The notes beneath the pieces were generated by a model. That model was given only the letters and a program-made list of their open reading frames with translations. It was not told the origin of the DNA and ran no database searches. From contig JAAEAF010003071.1 of NCBI GenBank assembly GCA_011037195.1, positions 48,250 to 112,249 of the forward strand: a DNA stretch of 64,000 bases. Direction: 5' to 3'. Below are positions 13,132 through 26,155 of this stretch, piece by piece (positions within the stretch are counted from its first letter, which is position 1; each line of letters starts with the position of its first letter). Both the position numbers and the translations under genes were made by a program. Origin of the DNA: Triatoma infestans (Eukaryota > Arthropoda > Insecta > Hemiptera > Reduviidae).

Positions 13132-14623
13132 TCTTAAAAACAGAATCAAGTATGTTACTGAAATTTCGAATAATAGAAAATCGGTTTATGGAAGAGCGAT
13201 TTTTAAACTTTTTTTTTTTCAGTTTTCCACCATTTTCTTTATAACGACACCAACTAGTTTCTTTAATCCTGGTATACTAACTACTCATAGAATAAGCCTG
13301 TTCGTGTCCAGGATGGCGACTAAAGGACCACACTTCACGTCATTTCCCCTATTCTTTCCCTTTGATGGACCCACAAATTAAGCAATAAGGGGTTATCGAT
13401 TCTCCCTTTCAGGACATCACAACATTATTCCAACCAAAAGACCCCCCCCTATTTTAATTCCACCCCACATAATTACCAGCAGATAAGATAACTTTTAATT
13501 TCGGCTGTGGTTTGGTGGTGTTAAATAAAATTCCTTATCTTATTTTCTTTCCTTAACTCATGTTTATCCATCCATAGGCGAGGAGATGAAGATAGGTCTG
13601 GAATAAACAAGTCAATGGCAAATACCACTGTCATTGAACTGCTTTTAAGGCCATTGAAAAACAGCTCATAAGATGAAGCATTCTCTTCAGTATGCTGAAA
13701 GTGACAGTATGGTGAGAACGAGACACTTCAGATTACTCTTGAAGAGCTCATTATGCTCATTACTCTTAAAATGTACCTTTTTTGGGGAGGTAGGGAAAGA
13801 GAGAGAGGAAAGTGAACTGAGGAAATCTGAACGAAACAGGCGGCCACTTTAAAAAAACATTACCACAAAATGGACTCTAAGTAGATCCTTTCTTTGGAGA
13901 TTTTGACGATTTTTCAAGTTTGGTGCTGGATTTCTTGTGCCGAACTTGGAATTGCAGATGTCACAAATACATCTAGCCTATCCGGATTCCACGTGTTACT
14001 GACCCCTATCTGCTTCTTTTCTAATCACAAATTAGTTTCCTCTGAAGAACCTAAACTACGCACCACGCGGGGGGATTCTTTTCTTCACTTCCTTGGAAAC
14101 ATCATCTGCCCAGTGGGGATATCACAACCACTTCCCGAGAAAAAGAGAAAACCCATCAATTTTCCATCTGATCTTCTTCCCTGCGGATTGTAGGAATGTG
14201 TAGGAGGTATTAATCATAATTCCTTACATTTATGCCTCCTTCCCATGTTTGTTGTTGCTTCTGTAAGCGAGATGCCCGATCATATATTCCTTCGGAGGTT
14301 CCGAGATCTACCCATCTAGGAGACATATCACACAAGAACTTTTTCCGAGAGAATTTATTTTAGGCATGCCCGGGCGTGGTCGGTAATGGACCGTACACAT
14401 TCTCTTCTCTAAAAGTGATATTTCATTATAGTATGACCCCTCACCAATTATATAATATTTCAAAGAACTAATACTCAAGGAAAGCAAAATTTATAAATCA
14501 TTATAAAAATACAAACTATAATGTTAAAATAATTGAATGATTATGAGAAATATTGTAGTTCCCTAATTACAAAACTTCTTGGAATAAAACTATTTAAATC
14601 TATATAAATAAAATAATTAGTGA

Positions 14624-14661
<38 letters not shown>

Positions 14662-15000
14662 GTAATTATCCTTGAACTGTTCACTCACAGCGGGTAATGT
14701 CATTATGTTCATATATAGTACTGCTACCACCTTGTAGGTAGGTAGGTGGTCGTCGCCAAGGTGGAGAGTGAAGATAAATTATCTAGAATTTAACTTATGT
14801 TCACTACAATGTTTAATAGAAAGGACATTGATTTTAATAATATTCATTCCTTTATTGCTTTATTTAAATTATTAGAAAATTTAATAAATTACTATCAAAA
14901 TTCATAAATATAATCATATAAAGAAATCATATACATTAGAACATAATAAAAAGAGTTTATTTCATAAATCATATACAAACATTTGTAAAATAAAAAAAGC
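13132..15000. other. DNA without recognised genes; CA/TA microsatellite
   Basis: A compound (AC)n(AT)n microsatellite lies at 14623-14662. An open frame of 99 codons at 13894-14193 (+) has no recognisable domain, and I do not call it a gene. Confidence 0.5.
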
Positions 15001-15004
15001 TGGT

Positions 15005-15260
15005 GCGAATCACTCACATGACTTTGGGGCGGTGGGGGGGAGCAAGCACTTACTTAGGCAGATAGTAGCAGTGATTATATTGGTGTCTGAAAGAAAGCGC
15101 CAGTAACATTGAACCAATCCAATGTAATATTAGAAATTTAATGCCCCAAAATTCCGCAGAATATAATGTTTCAAATTAAGGTTTCTGTTTAAAGTGAATT
15201 GTTGGAGCCGTTTGTGGGGAAATTCCGAAAAAACTCCAGAAATTTTTATAAAATTGCATT
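15005..15260 (+). repeat. Degenerate R1-like fragment
   Basis: It has gaatcactcacatgacttt (R1 5' end variant), then tgttggagccgtttgtgggg and aattccgaaaaaactcc, which follow R1 word order. It lies some 380 bp upstream of the receptor exon. Confidence 0.5.
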
Positions 15261-15638
15261 TTCTGTAACCCAACCAATCCTCTGTAATAACACAAATTTC
15301 TGTATCCAAATAATGTTCCGATTATCTGTAAATTAGTCCCTGGATCTATAACTGGTTGTTTATTTGTAGCAGTTCCACTAACAGTTATATATATATACAG
15401 ATTTATTTACTTAAGTATTAACTACTTAGCAACAAATTGCTATGATAACTCTTGTTTTTGGGAGGCACCTATTTGGTAAAAACCGAACGTTTCTCACATG
15501 AAAAAGCGAACGAATGTTTTCTTATATCAGGGCATATCTGGGAGGTTATGTGATAGATTTGTTTTATCTTTTAAAAACTAATTAACAATTGATACCAATA
15601 TTATAATTTATTTACATAAATATTCCTTATTGTTACAG

Positions 15639-15858
15639 GTGTGCAGTGTATGTGTAAGTGCAGTTAATTTGAAGAAAGAAAAAAGAAAAATGGTGTAATG
15701 GTGATGCAGTGTTTCAAAAAAAAAAGAAATGAAAAGAGTGCAGCCGTGAAAAATCAGTGATTTAAAAGAGTGTTCTAGTGGCTGTTTGTGCAGTGTCTTT
15801 AGAGTGGGGGAATAAAAATTAAAAGCAAAATATTCTCCCTTCTCCATCATCACCATAT
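15639..15858 (+). other. 5'UTR part of receptor exon, with splice acceptor
   Basis: A pyrimidine-rich tract ending TTATTGTTACAG (AG at 15637-15638) is a good 3' splice site. It would open an exon of which the first 220 bases are untranslated. The frame leading into the ATG at 15859 has a stop TAA at 15820-15822, so translation cannot start further upstream in this exon. The acceptor implies at least one more 5' noncoding exon to the left, which I could not find. Seen: acceptor sequence and upstream stop. Inferred: that this acceptor is the one used. Confidence 0.6.
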
Positions 15859-16222
15859 ATGGAGTGGGAGAATACTAGCAATATTTTGTGGAATATCACA
15901 ACGATATTAAATAATAATATAACAGCGGATGATTTAGAAAGATGGTGGTCTAAACAGCCTAGCACAACAACATTGACAACAATACATCAACAACAACAAC
16001 AACAAGACCAACAACAGCATACATCAAATCGTGATTGGACATTTCTATTTGTACTATTGTTTATAGTGGCTGGCGGTCTGGGCAATATATTAGTATGTCT
16101 GGCCGTTTGTCTAGATAGAAGACTGCAGAATGTCACCAATTATTTTCTATTATCATTAGCCGTGGCAGATCTATTGGTCAGTCTGTTTGTCATGCCATTG
16201 GGCGCTATACCTGGATTTCTTG
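15859..16222 (+). CDS. 5-HT2B: First coding exon of a 5-HT2-type serotonin receptor (GPCR, class A)
   Basis: This exon encodes the first 121 residues of a rhodopsin-family amine receptor, which in the cell would sit in the plasma membrane and couple serotonin binding to G proteins. Residues 1-57 form an extracellular tail with N-glycosylation sequons at N5, N12 and N20 and a Gln-rich run at about 44-53. TM1 spans about 60-83 and holds the GN motif (GNILV, N1.50). A short loop [10 protein letters not shown] follows, then TM2 from about 92 with LAVAD (D2.50, the sodium/ligand-network Asp) and ending [11 protein letters not shown]. The loop-TM2 wording fits insect 5-HT2B receptors better than dopamine D2-like or 5-HT1 receptors, from memory of the families. 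The exon ends in phase 1 at a GTAAG donor. TM3 to TM7 are absent from the window. The apparent readthrough to a stop at 16249-16251 is intron. Start choice: first ATG after an in-frame stop. 5-HT2A-like or another amine receptor remains possible. Confidence 0.8.
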
Positions 16223-16230
16223 GTAAGATA
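16223..16230 (+). other. 5' splice donor of receptor exon (phase 1)
   Basis: The sequence CTTG|GTAAGATA matches the donor consensus. It cuts the Gly codon after its first base, so the next exon should start with the last two bases of a Gly codon and probably continue with a YWPFG-like segment leading to TM3. I did not find such an exon in the remaining 47.8 kb. Confidence 0.75.
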
Positions 16231-16589
16231 TCATTTAATCAATATCACTAAGCATTGTTTTTAAAGCCTAATTAGTCCACACCTATATCAAATTTTTGCT
16301 TGCGAAAATATCATTGTAAGAAATGTGAAAAACGTGATATTACGCTCGATAGTAAGCTGAGTGTATTGTAGTACTCGGTCGATTCTTGTCTTGTTCGATT
16401 CCCGGTCTTGGCCTCAAATTTTATTTGAAATATTAATATGAATAGTATAGAGAGAAAGTATGTTTGCTATCCGCCTCCATCTACGACACCAGACCGAGTA
16501 GTAGGACGTAAAGGCAGTCTGGAAAAATAGGCATTACTTTCACATTTCACTATTATCTTGTATATTAACTAATTGAAAACTATTTCTCA

Positions 16590-17140
16590 TTCTCTTACTC
16601 CTAGTAAATTGAATTTTCTCCTGAAATAACATGTGTCTAGGTCCCCTGAGTATGAAATAAATATTTTCAGCAAATGGTGTATGTGCATATTTAATTCTAA
16701 TCAAAATAATTTAGATGATAGAATCGTATATTAACTAAAATAGCACTTTAGTGAAAAGCATAACCCGCCAACACTTCCCCCAAAAGCCTCCATAAATGAT
16801 TTTTTTTCCCCAAGAAAAGTTACAAATGAATGTTTTAGCTCTTTGTATGTGTGTAAGTGATACAGCAATTTTAGAGAAAATTGTTGCGAGCCGTTTTCAA
16901 GAAAATGGCAAAAAAACTGAAAAATCTATTCTGCATAGTGGTAACGTCATCGGTTGAGGAATTTTTGACAGATAACTTCCTGTTATTTACCAAGCTGATA
17001 CCAAAATGGAATGTCAAGTTTGAAGTTTCTATGATTTTTCGTTTTTGAGCTAATGCAATTAAAGCTGATTTTCTTGGACCACAAAACATGTATTTCCGGA
17101 GATATATTCAATTCGAAAATTTGGCACGACTGCATTAAGA
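16590..17140 (+). repeat. R1 copy in the receptor intron
   Basis: It contains cactttagtgaaaagcataac, gagccgttttcaagaaaatgg, gacagataacttcctgtta, gatttttcgtttttgagcta and gtatttccggagatatattc in R1 order. It lies 370 bp inside the presumed first intron. Confidence 0.75.
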
Positions 17141-17149
17141 TTGAAAGAT

Positions 17150-19530
17150 AAATCATTGATGATTCCAAAATACATCATACGCAAAAACCACCAATGAATA
17201 ATTAATAATAAGTGGAATATAGAATTAGAATAGATTCTATATCTTTATTGATCAATCTTTTGGATTAGAACTTCCAAGATAAGTGGACGTCATTCTTATA
17301 AAATTTTGGAAATTCACACCACACATTAAAGTAAAATTCATTCAGTATCCTTTCAGAATATAGGATATGTTCTTGAAAAAAAGGCGGCGGCCCAACAACC
17401 GTCGTCTTTTATACCTCTTGTTTAAATATTAACCAGCGTTAATGTCACATCTACTTCGCTTTGGGACACATGTCCTCTTTTAGGACAATTTCTGAATCTT
17501 AATGTTTTCTGCTGTGTTATAATGTACGTTATATCTGTATGAAGGCATAAGTTCATAAAGATATGAAAGTATACACTAAATATAAGTGTGGACTAGGCTT
17601 TAGATAAATGGTAGCCAAATTAGGCTGAGGTACTTTTCTTTAGAGGATAATATATTATATAATTATTAAGTATGATCATAATCTGGAATAAGTATCAAGA
17701 TCGAGGCTATTTATTGGAAAGATGATATAGACGGATAAATAGATATTCCAAAAAAACCGAGTATTTGATTTTAAACTAATTTAATAGGTGATGCATAAAG
17801 AAGAATAAGCTGACTTTCTTTTTAATAAGATCTAAGACTGAATTACTAACAATGGACGTTCAAAAATATGTAAAAGTTTCTTTGATCTAATAGCGTCGAT
17901 CCATCCATCCATCTTTATAGATTGAACGACGCGGATCCAACGCCGCATATTCAATCGCAATAATAACCAAATAAGTATAATGTATATAAAATTAGATTTA
18001 GGTTTCTTTTTAACAAGATCTAGTAGATAGATTAATTCCACGAGAATCTTCATAAGAGTTAATTTGTTTACACGATGTGTTTTTTGCGGAATCATATATC
18101 TACATGTCCTCAGGCTGCCATAAAGGAAGGAAATAAAATGGGATATTTGCCATCCCAATTTGTGCAGAAGCAAATCGAGAAGAAAATTGTTCGAGGCGAG
18201 CTAATTATTTTAGCTGCGCGTCAAAAAATAAATAAATAAGTTAATAAATAAACCTAAGAAAGGAATGGCTACATACCATGCAATTGGATTAAGAGAATTT
18301 TTCTCTTACAGCTGAAGAAATCATATTTCAATAATATTGAAAAAAGTATTTAATAAATGTGACAAACAACTTTTAATAAAGTTGTGTTATTCTTGTCTAT
18401 TGGGTTGCAATTAACTGTTTAGATATAGTCAGTAGACTGCAGTCGATCACACTATTTACATCCCAAACTTCAATATGAAAATTTTTATTATGATATATTA
18501 TTTTTTAAAGTTACTTTTTAAAGATATAGTTGTTTTGATAGCGTACAACCCTCGGGTGAATAACATTTTAACAGAAAGTAAAAATGAATAAAAAAAACTA
18601 TTTCAATTAAAAGAAAGAAAAAAAAATAATATAAAAAATTGTTTTACAAAAATTATTAAATGACTTTTAACTTAATTGGGCCACTTGACTTGGTTATATG
18701 GTGAAAAAAATATCGGGAGACCTCAGATATAGGGGGAGTGGGAAGTGGAATGTACCGGATACCGAAGTTAGCAGTGTATTGATCATGGATATTATGAAAT
18801 ATTGGCAAATATGTTGGTTGTGTGTGTATGTATGTGCGCGCTTATGGTTGTGTGTTTTTGCTGGTTTCTATAGCAGCTATACATTGCCATGAATCTAAAA
18901 GTTAAAAGTTCATAGCCAATCCAAAATGAGTTTGTATCTGTGGTGGGGTCATTGTATTAGTGAACGGTAAATTCTCATAAACGAAATAAAAGTATGAAAA
19001 CTGCTAAACTCTTTCTAAAGTTATAAATAAAGTTAAAACCTATTACAACAAATATATGTATATATATATATATATATTAAAGATTATAATAATAATTGAT
19101 AAATCACCATATTTACATTTATGATGAAAATATATATATTTTATGTATGTATATTGCGAGAGAGAAGAAGAAGGAGAGAGAGAGAGAGAGAGAGAGAGAA
19201 CAAGCGGGAGAAGTAGGTTAAAGTGCAACAAGAACTAAACAATATGAACCCTTGAAACCCTCCAACGAGAGATCTTCACTGATACCCACCTCGCTTACAA
19301 GAATATAAGATAACAAGTTGTATATCCCTGGTTTTCCCTTGGGTGCACTAACAGTTTTGTCAGTAGTTCGCAGCATATAATACACACCAGAGTTATATCC
19401 CTAGGATCATTTTCATTTTTACAAAACTTCCCCCTGCATAACAAATATCGTAGGACCGAAAAAACAAACTTAATATATAAAATCAAAACTTCCAATTCTA
19501 AACATGTGCAACGTAAAAGATAAAAAAAAA
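17150..19530. other. AT-rich intronic DNA without recognised genes
   Basis: It has two partly similar words around 17815-17835 and 18000-18020 (tttttaayaagatcta), a TA microsatellite at 19053-19078 and a GA microsatellite at about 19168-19199. A minus-strand frame at 17832-18173 has no recognisable domain. Confidence 0.5.
19168..19199. repeat. (GA)n microsatellite
   Basis: A run of about 14 GA units within gagagaagaagaaggagag context. Confidence 0.9.
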
Positions 19531-19534
19531 ATCT

Positions 19535-20340
19535 GATGTAAAAACACTCACACAACTTTCTCTTAATGCATTAATAAATTTAATTAACAAAGTTTCTTTA
19601 AAAAGTTGCAATGTTTATAAGCGTCTAGTTGGCCTTCCATAAACAAGGATCTAAGCTTTGTGAAAGCGAACTCTGACCCCCTATCAATAAAAGCCTGTGG
19701 CGGAAGTTTAAATAGTGTCCATCCGGAACTCCCAAAAATGATTTTTTTTTGTCTGAAAAGTGTTTCATATAAAAGTGATAGGTTTATATCCATCTAGTTA
19801 GCATTCCATGTTTAAAGAAAATCCTGATAGCCGGTTTTTTTTTGAGAGAGAGAAAATACGAAAAACTCAAAACTCTATTCTATAGGTCGCACTTCCGGTT
19901 AACGAATTTTCTTCGAATTTTGTAAGCTTTTAATGTTTATTGGGATTATAAAGGTAGCAGAACCATGCATTATACTCAAATGGTATTTTGGAGAAGTGAT
20001 TGGTATTTATGTGTGTAAAATAGTGTACGATACTTAAAAGAAAATCGTTGAAGGTGGTTTATCGCGAAAAACTGAAAAGAAATACACATTTAGTAAAGAT
20101 GCAATTTTTCTGATTGATAGATTTTGCCAGAAACGTTCGTGTCTGATGCAGTGGCAGTATTACTAAACGGAAAAACCAAATTTGAACTTCCTGCGATTTT
20201 TTCATTATTGACATATTTTGTTCTTACGCACGCACGCACACACCTACACACACACACCATTCGCTAAACTCTTTTTTCGTACTCTGGGGACCTTAAATAT
20301 ATAATATTCCACAATCAGTTAATAGGAAAATATTGTAAAA
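19535..20340 (+). repeat. R1 copy, near full length
   Basis: It starts aaaacactcacacaactttctctta, then gcacttccggttaacgaatttt, gaagtgattggtatttatgtg, a CA-rich stretch at about 20225-20260 and a weak 3' block (ctctggggaccttaaat). The 3' end is replaced by the palindrome at 20326-20640. Confidence 0.7.
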
Positions 20341-20640
20341 AGAATGTTGAAGTTTGGTCCAAAAAAAAAACTTTTTTTTCTTCAAATTTTCACGAACATT
20401 TCGGTAAATTTATTGCCTTCTTCAGGGTCTGTACAAAGATTATACTATTATAAACATTGACACACTTTATTTCCTTAACACTTGGTGATAATATATCACA
20501 GTTTTGAACTGTAGTTTTTAAGAATTTTAAACAGAAAAGCTTTTACCCTGAAGAAGGCAATAATAAATTTGCCAAAATGTCGGTGAAAATTTGAATTTTT
20601 TTTTTTTGGACCAAACTTCAACATTCTTTTTACAATATCA
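20326..20640. mobile_element. Palindromic element with CCTGAAGAAGG...ATGTCGG motif
   Basis: The left arm (about 20330-20437) starts attgtaaaaagaatgttgaa and ends gccttcttcagggt. The right arm (about 20545-20638) is its inverse, with an about 110-bp spacer. Each arm carries the motif family found at 34730, 42430 and 63795 (here CCTGAAGAAGG, AT loop, GCC, AAAATGTCGG at 20546-20583). It has no coding capacity. The class is uncertain; a Penelope-like or other retroelement terminus is one possibility. Confidence 0.6.
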
Positions 20641-23000
20641 AATACAGCTGTCGTAACGCACATCAAAACATTACTAAGAAAAAATAATTTGGTATAAAGC
20701 ACCAATTTAATATCTAGTGTCTAATTGACTAACTTACTAACTTGGAATTTTTACTTTACTGTTAAATTGTTTTGGGAGTACCTCACTAGATCAAAATGAA
20801 ACTTTAGAGGAAGTGAGACTCGCAGCTCCCTCCCGCATAGCTCGACATATCTGCAGTTAGTGCACCATGTGTAATGGAACTCGTTGATGTATTTATTGAG
20901 AAGGTCATGGATAATTTATTTAAAAAAAAAAAAAAAAAAAATCATTGGTCCTTATAGACCACTCTCTTCATAAACGGAAGTTTTCATTTAATCCCATTTT
21001 TTTCTGCTATTTTTCATTTTTACGTTTTAGTTAGTTATGCAGTTCACAAACACACGGTACACTGACAAAGTCACAAATTACTTTTTTCATATTTTAAAAA
21101 CACCTTATATTATTGCAATATTTACAATTAAAGTAATAAAGAGAACCTAACAGAGATAAGACATACAAACGACCAAAAATGTAATCAATTTGGTAACTGT
21201 TCAACCATAACAAAGACAATTTTTTTCTAGAAATAATTTGAATATTTCTTTTAAATACTAAAAGAAAGAAAGCGAAAAAAAAAAACAATTAATGGAAGAA
21301 GCGAGGAAATTAAATAAAAAATCAAATAAGTGAAGAAATTCCATTATAGCTCGCAATTTACAGCAATCAGCCTGTGGTAAGATTAAACAAGTGTAATTAA
21401 GGTTTCCTACCGCCAGTAAAAGACCTAGTACTAGAATATTTTTGCCGCTAGTTCGTATCCTTGGGAGAGCAGATCTTCTTCTACCTTATTCCAACTTTCA
21501 GTATTAGGATTAACACACACACATGTTATGAACTCTCTAGACAAGATAATCTTACACACTCTACTGTATTATCACGCCGGCTGTGGAGAAGACTTATTTA
21601 TTTAACATCTTCTTATCTTTGATATGATATTTTCAATAATAATAGTTAAATCTGTAAATATATATAGAATCTACTACTATTTAAGATAAAGGTTTTGATA
21701 TTTTCAATCCCAGAACATTTATTAATCGTCTTATAAATTTCTGCAAGAACAAAACACATTTTTTTTTAGGACGTACACAGTATTAAGGAGCAATAACTCG
21801 CGAGATAATAATTTTTTCCAAAAGAAAGCCACACTGTGACTTGCAAGCAGTCTGTTGCTCTTATTTATATATCAAGTCAAGTTCCGCGGAAGCCAGTGAT
21901 GCTCTATTATCGATGTCCATCTCAATGAGCTAAACAAAGTGTGTTCTCACTTAAACGGATATATTGGAAGTAATTATGATTCTGGTTCCTATGTTAATAG
22001 CGAAGGCTCAAAAAGGAGTATGTTTCGAAAGTTTTGACATGATTATGAATGCCATTTCTGATTTCCGTTGGCGGTCTAAGGATTGACGTCCAGCCCTCTA
22101 AGAAAAATTTTCTGTTCTACGGGAAAAAAGAAGATTCCAGACACCATTCTCTGGATACGATCGCCACTTGAACAATATCAACTTTACAGTAAAGAAGCCC
22201 GTTATGCCACAATAACACTTCTACTTTCAACCGGATAGCTATTAAATGATATTAAGAATAACTAGTATGAATTAAATGCCAAATAAAAATAATATTCTAC
22301 ATTGTGCGGGATCAGATGACGAAGCATTGAAAATGTGAGATGATCATGAAATTCTTCTTATTGTCAGAAAGAGAAAAATAATAAAATGTACAAAGTAAAT
22401 ATAAGAATACATAAATTTCAAATTCCAAACAGCAATTATATATAATGTAGGAATTCAGATAACTGTTTGGCATATGTACAATTCCAAGATAATAAATAAA
22501 CGATGAACACATTTTCCTGTAGTGGTTTTCCATTATACTGATCGCAAACAATCTGGTAACAATACTATTTTGGACTGATTCCAGTTTATAATGTACAACT
22601 TAATCCAGATTTATGTAAAAAAATAAGAAGAGAGATTACAGGTTTTTTTTTTGGTTTGTACGAGGAAAAGAAGGGCACAAATCTTGTAATGCTAAACTTT
22701 CTCAATTTATTTCTATAAATGAATATTTTTTTCTTTTTCTTACTCCTGGTACTGTAGTTATAAGAACGGTCTGTTATTAATTAGGGGGGACAGAGAGAGT
22801 GATCTGGAATTATGAATATAACATATTGTATAAGAACTGCTTTGACTTTAACCCCCTTAGACGGATTGTTAATACAATAAATACAAACCTCGCGAGTACT
22901 AATCAGGCCATTTTCTTTGCTGATCATGAAGTTCTTTAAATTTTGGAAATGTCTACTAAAGCTTGGTTATCCTTAATGTGTAGAGCCGGAACGCTGCATT
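20641..23000. other. AT-rich intronic DNA; poly-A and weak R1 traces
   Basis: Weak R1 words occur at about 20770-20830 (aaactttagaggaag). An A run lies at 20921-20940. No gene recognised. Confidence 0.45.
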
Positions 23001-23019
23001 AATTGAGGTTAAGTTTGGG

Positions 23020-23785
23020 TTGTGAGGACCTTTGGTCAGAACAAGTTGTCTGTCTACAGAAGACTTTCTCTTAAAGCTTATTGTCCCATTACTTTGGAGT
23101 GCTGGGGATCATAGGCGGATTAGACTCGTGTCTGAATTTTTGTTTTGGGCCCGGCTTGTTGTTTTTCTGAGCGACAGCTTTATAGGGGTTGCGGACAGCG
23201 TAGGGTCTGATCCTTTACCATAGACGACTAATAAAAATAATAGCTGGAATAGGTCTATGTCGGGATTGGCACCCCGGCAAGATATGAATAGTAGAAGTAT
23301 GTAGTGTAAATAGTATAAATATGTTTTTTAGGTTTAGTTCCGTTTAGGGTGCGACCAATATTGAGTACTTCACCAGAAATTAACTTTAGTTTGTATATGT
23401 ATAGTGTTACTGTACATTTTTATGTGTGAATGTATTTATTTGCTTGGAAGTATTTATTAGTATGAGGGCATTTAAGTATGTAAGTATTTATTGGTATGTC
23501 TGTTCTGTATGATTGCATAACGTTAAGAGTAATTAGAGTATTAGTTTTACTTTAAGCTATGATCCGTAAGAGGTGCGAGGAATATTGAGTACTCCACCCC
23601 AAATAGTTATAGAAACAATATAGATTCCAGTTCATATATGTTTGGCCAGTTGTCGTTAGGTTTTCTCGTTAGGTAACCAGTAGTTTAACGCAATCAGTAT
23701 AGTGTCCATCAAAGCTAAGATAATAGGTGCAAAGGACCTTGGATGTTGTGCACCTTTCAAATAAAAAAATAATAATAATAATAGC
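23020..23785 (+). repeat. Probable LINE 3' region with (AAT)n tail
   Basis: A GC-richer stretch leads through ggtctatgtcgggattggcaccccgg to an A/T-rich tail, aaataaaaaaataataataa, at about 23760-23785. Two internal segments (about 23337-23385 and 23566-23612) share gtgcgaccaatattgagtac-like sequence, so there is an internal duplication. Part of it is similar to 44060-44340. No reverse transcriptase motif is readable, so the LINE label is an inference from tail shape. Confidence 0.4.
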
Positions 23786-23799
23786 TCTTTTTGAGCGCT

Positions 23800-25140
23800 A
23801 AAAACCAGGTAGTTGGTGCCCCTTAAAAATAAAAAAGAAGCATATTTTGAGGAAAATAATATCTAAAAATGTACTGTGATGCGCATGAAACCTTTCTAGC
23901 CAATGTATTTATTCTTCATTAACAGTTTTCTTTTTATTTTTTTAATTCAATCTGTATGTGATCAGGGGCTGACTATATTTTAAAATCAATATCTTTTTCA
24001 GTTGAACAAATAATTTATTTCACGAGTGTCTTTGAAAATGTCCGTCTATCTACATTACTAGAATGAATACAGCCATTCACCCACTTAACTAACTTGTGTT
24101 CACATTTCAATATCTGCTGCAGTGTACCAAACACTTGAGCATACTAGTTTTGTGCAATAGTACAGAACAGATCTGGAAAGCTGTTTACTGCATTTCTATA
24201 TGACTGACATGAATCGTAAATTAACAATATAATTTGTATATTTATGACTTACAAAGACTTAAGTATTACAAGCAAGAGTTTGACAAAACATTTCAAACAA
24301 AGTACATATTTTATCGAGTACATAAAACTGAACAAAAATAAACAAAGTTAACACTCTTTTGTACAAAAGAATTTTTTTTCCCCCAAATTATGAATGTGTA
24401 ATTTATACATATCACATATCTTCGTGTTATTCTTGCGTTGAACATTTTTATGTTCTTATGTAGGAAGGCGCATGCATGTATTTACCAACAAACATAACCC
24501 AACATAAATCCAGAATGTCACTGTTCTCTATTAATTGTTTCCTTCATTTCAGACCATTAATCAGGAAAATATAAATGTTATGTAATAAAGTTATTTAATT
24601 TATTTGTATTATTTATCACTAGCAGAGATTCCATAGTGTTTTGAATGGGATATGTAGCGATATACTTTTTGTCTGAGTGAGGAAAAAAACAGTGCAAGTG
24701 ATCAAAAAGTGTTACAAATTATCAATTTCGTCAGGTTTACAAAATTGGGCAAAATTTAACTCAGAGCATTTATACTTTTTTCAAGCTAGAAATAAGCGAA
24801 AAGCCTTTTTACTTGCTATGCGAATCTATGAAATTAGTCTTAACTTATTTTATGTGTGAAAGAAATTCAAAATGTGGCACAGGAAGTCCCAAAGTGCTAA
24901 TATTTCTGTAGTAATTATTTAAATGAGGTGTTTTACAATTTGTTCCACATATTTACATATTTTTAAAAGATTCCAACAATCTCTTATAGTTCACTGATAA
25001 AACTTCATGATGGCTCTGACTATTATTCCAGACCATACATACTACGTCCCGATCATTACAAGATAATTTCTCACAATAGAAAATTATAGGGTATAATGTG
25101 GCAATTTATGAGTTTAACTAAGCTGTTACAACAGAGCTTG
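23800..25140. other. AT-rich intronic DNA without recognised genes
   Basis: No coding exon or repeat family recognised. Confidence 0.5.
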
Positions 25141-25154
25141 GGAATTTGTTCTCT

Positions 25155-25345
25155 CTAGATATTAGATTAGATTCTATGGTGGTTGGCTCTTCAGCCTATG
25201 CGACCGCGACCCCCTAAGGGTCTATTGTGGCACTCCATAAGTTGGAGTGTCCTCCCCAGTCCTGTCGTTTATTTGAACTTTGGATCTGGGGAGATTCCTG
25301 GATCACTAGGCTTTATACTAATAGTTTAAGCCACCAGCCAACAAA
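25155..25345 (+). repeat. Dispersed repeat R4, SINE-like
   Basis: It starts tagattagattctatggtgg and includes gaccccctaagggtctattgtggc. The minus strand of 51706-51812 has a similar start (ttagattagaggatcttctg) and the same ggatctattgtggcc word. Its GC content exceeds its surroundings. No A/B box is clear. Confidence 0.45.
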
Positions 25346-25639
25346 TCTTTTAAATATTTTGCACTGAATGTGAACACATCAAGTTTACTGCTCTTTCATA
25401 AAAGTTCAGTTGTATCAGCTGGTAAATGGAGCAATATTAACAATATAATTTATTAATATTAATGGTCCAATTGTATGTTCTACGAGTATACTGATTTATT
25501 CTTTCTCCTTCAATGACTTTTATCTGCCCGTCCTTAGTGTTATTTATTTATTACAAATTAGAAGAAAACAATAATAAAATAATACTGTTTAATTAAATGA
25601 GATTACGTATTTGATGTAAAGAACTAACCAGCCCCCATA

Positions 25640-26155
25640 CTGAAAACACTCACATGACTTTCTCTCACTCCTTTTATTACAATGATAAATAAAATGACAA
25701 ACTATCTTCAAACTTCAAATTTCACTCATTTGTTCTAACATAAATAAAAATATATAGAGGTTGTGGGGTGGTAAGTACAGACCTATTAACCTTGAGTAGG
25801 TAATGAAGTGAAGTAAAAAATCCATCTAGTAAATTGGGTACTTCCGGTTGATTGATTTAGGACCAAAAAAGCTTATAATGAATAGAACGTATACAGTATA
25901 GACGAGTAAAATATAAACGGAATATCAAGTTTGAACTTTTTGCGATTTTCCGTTATTGAGGTTTGTTGCCCCTCACCCCCCGCACAGACACATATCCACT
26001 GACACACACACACACACAAACAGACCAATTTCTGAAAAACCTCTTTTTCGGCCTCTGAGCACCTCAAAAAACATGTGCACCTGGTGAAAAAAACTCGATA
26101 TAAAAAAAATTGACCCGATTACAATATTTCCTCTTAACAGCAACAAGAAAAAGTA
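25640..26155 (+). repeat. R1 copy, internally shortened
   Basis: It begins gaaaacactcacatgactttc, followed by gggtacttccggttgattga, aacggaatatcaagtttgaac, a CA run at about 26000-26020, ctctgagcacctcaaaa and ccgattacaatatttcctctta. Only one of the ~296-bp internal units remains. Confidence 0.75.

Noticed and set aside
13894..14193. 99-codon open frame (+)
   Set aside because: No recognisable domain, no splice context, composition like its surroundings. An open frame of this size is expected by chance in 64 kb.
16223..16251. Receptor reading continued to the stop at 16249
   Set aside because: The residues after FLG are not receptor-like, and a strong GTAAG donor stands at 16223. It is intron readthrough.
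17832..18173. 113-codon open frame (-) in the receptor intron
   Set aside because: Low complexity, no domain or motif, no supporting splice sites.
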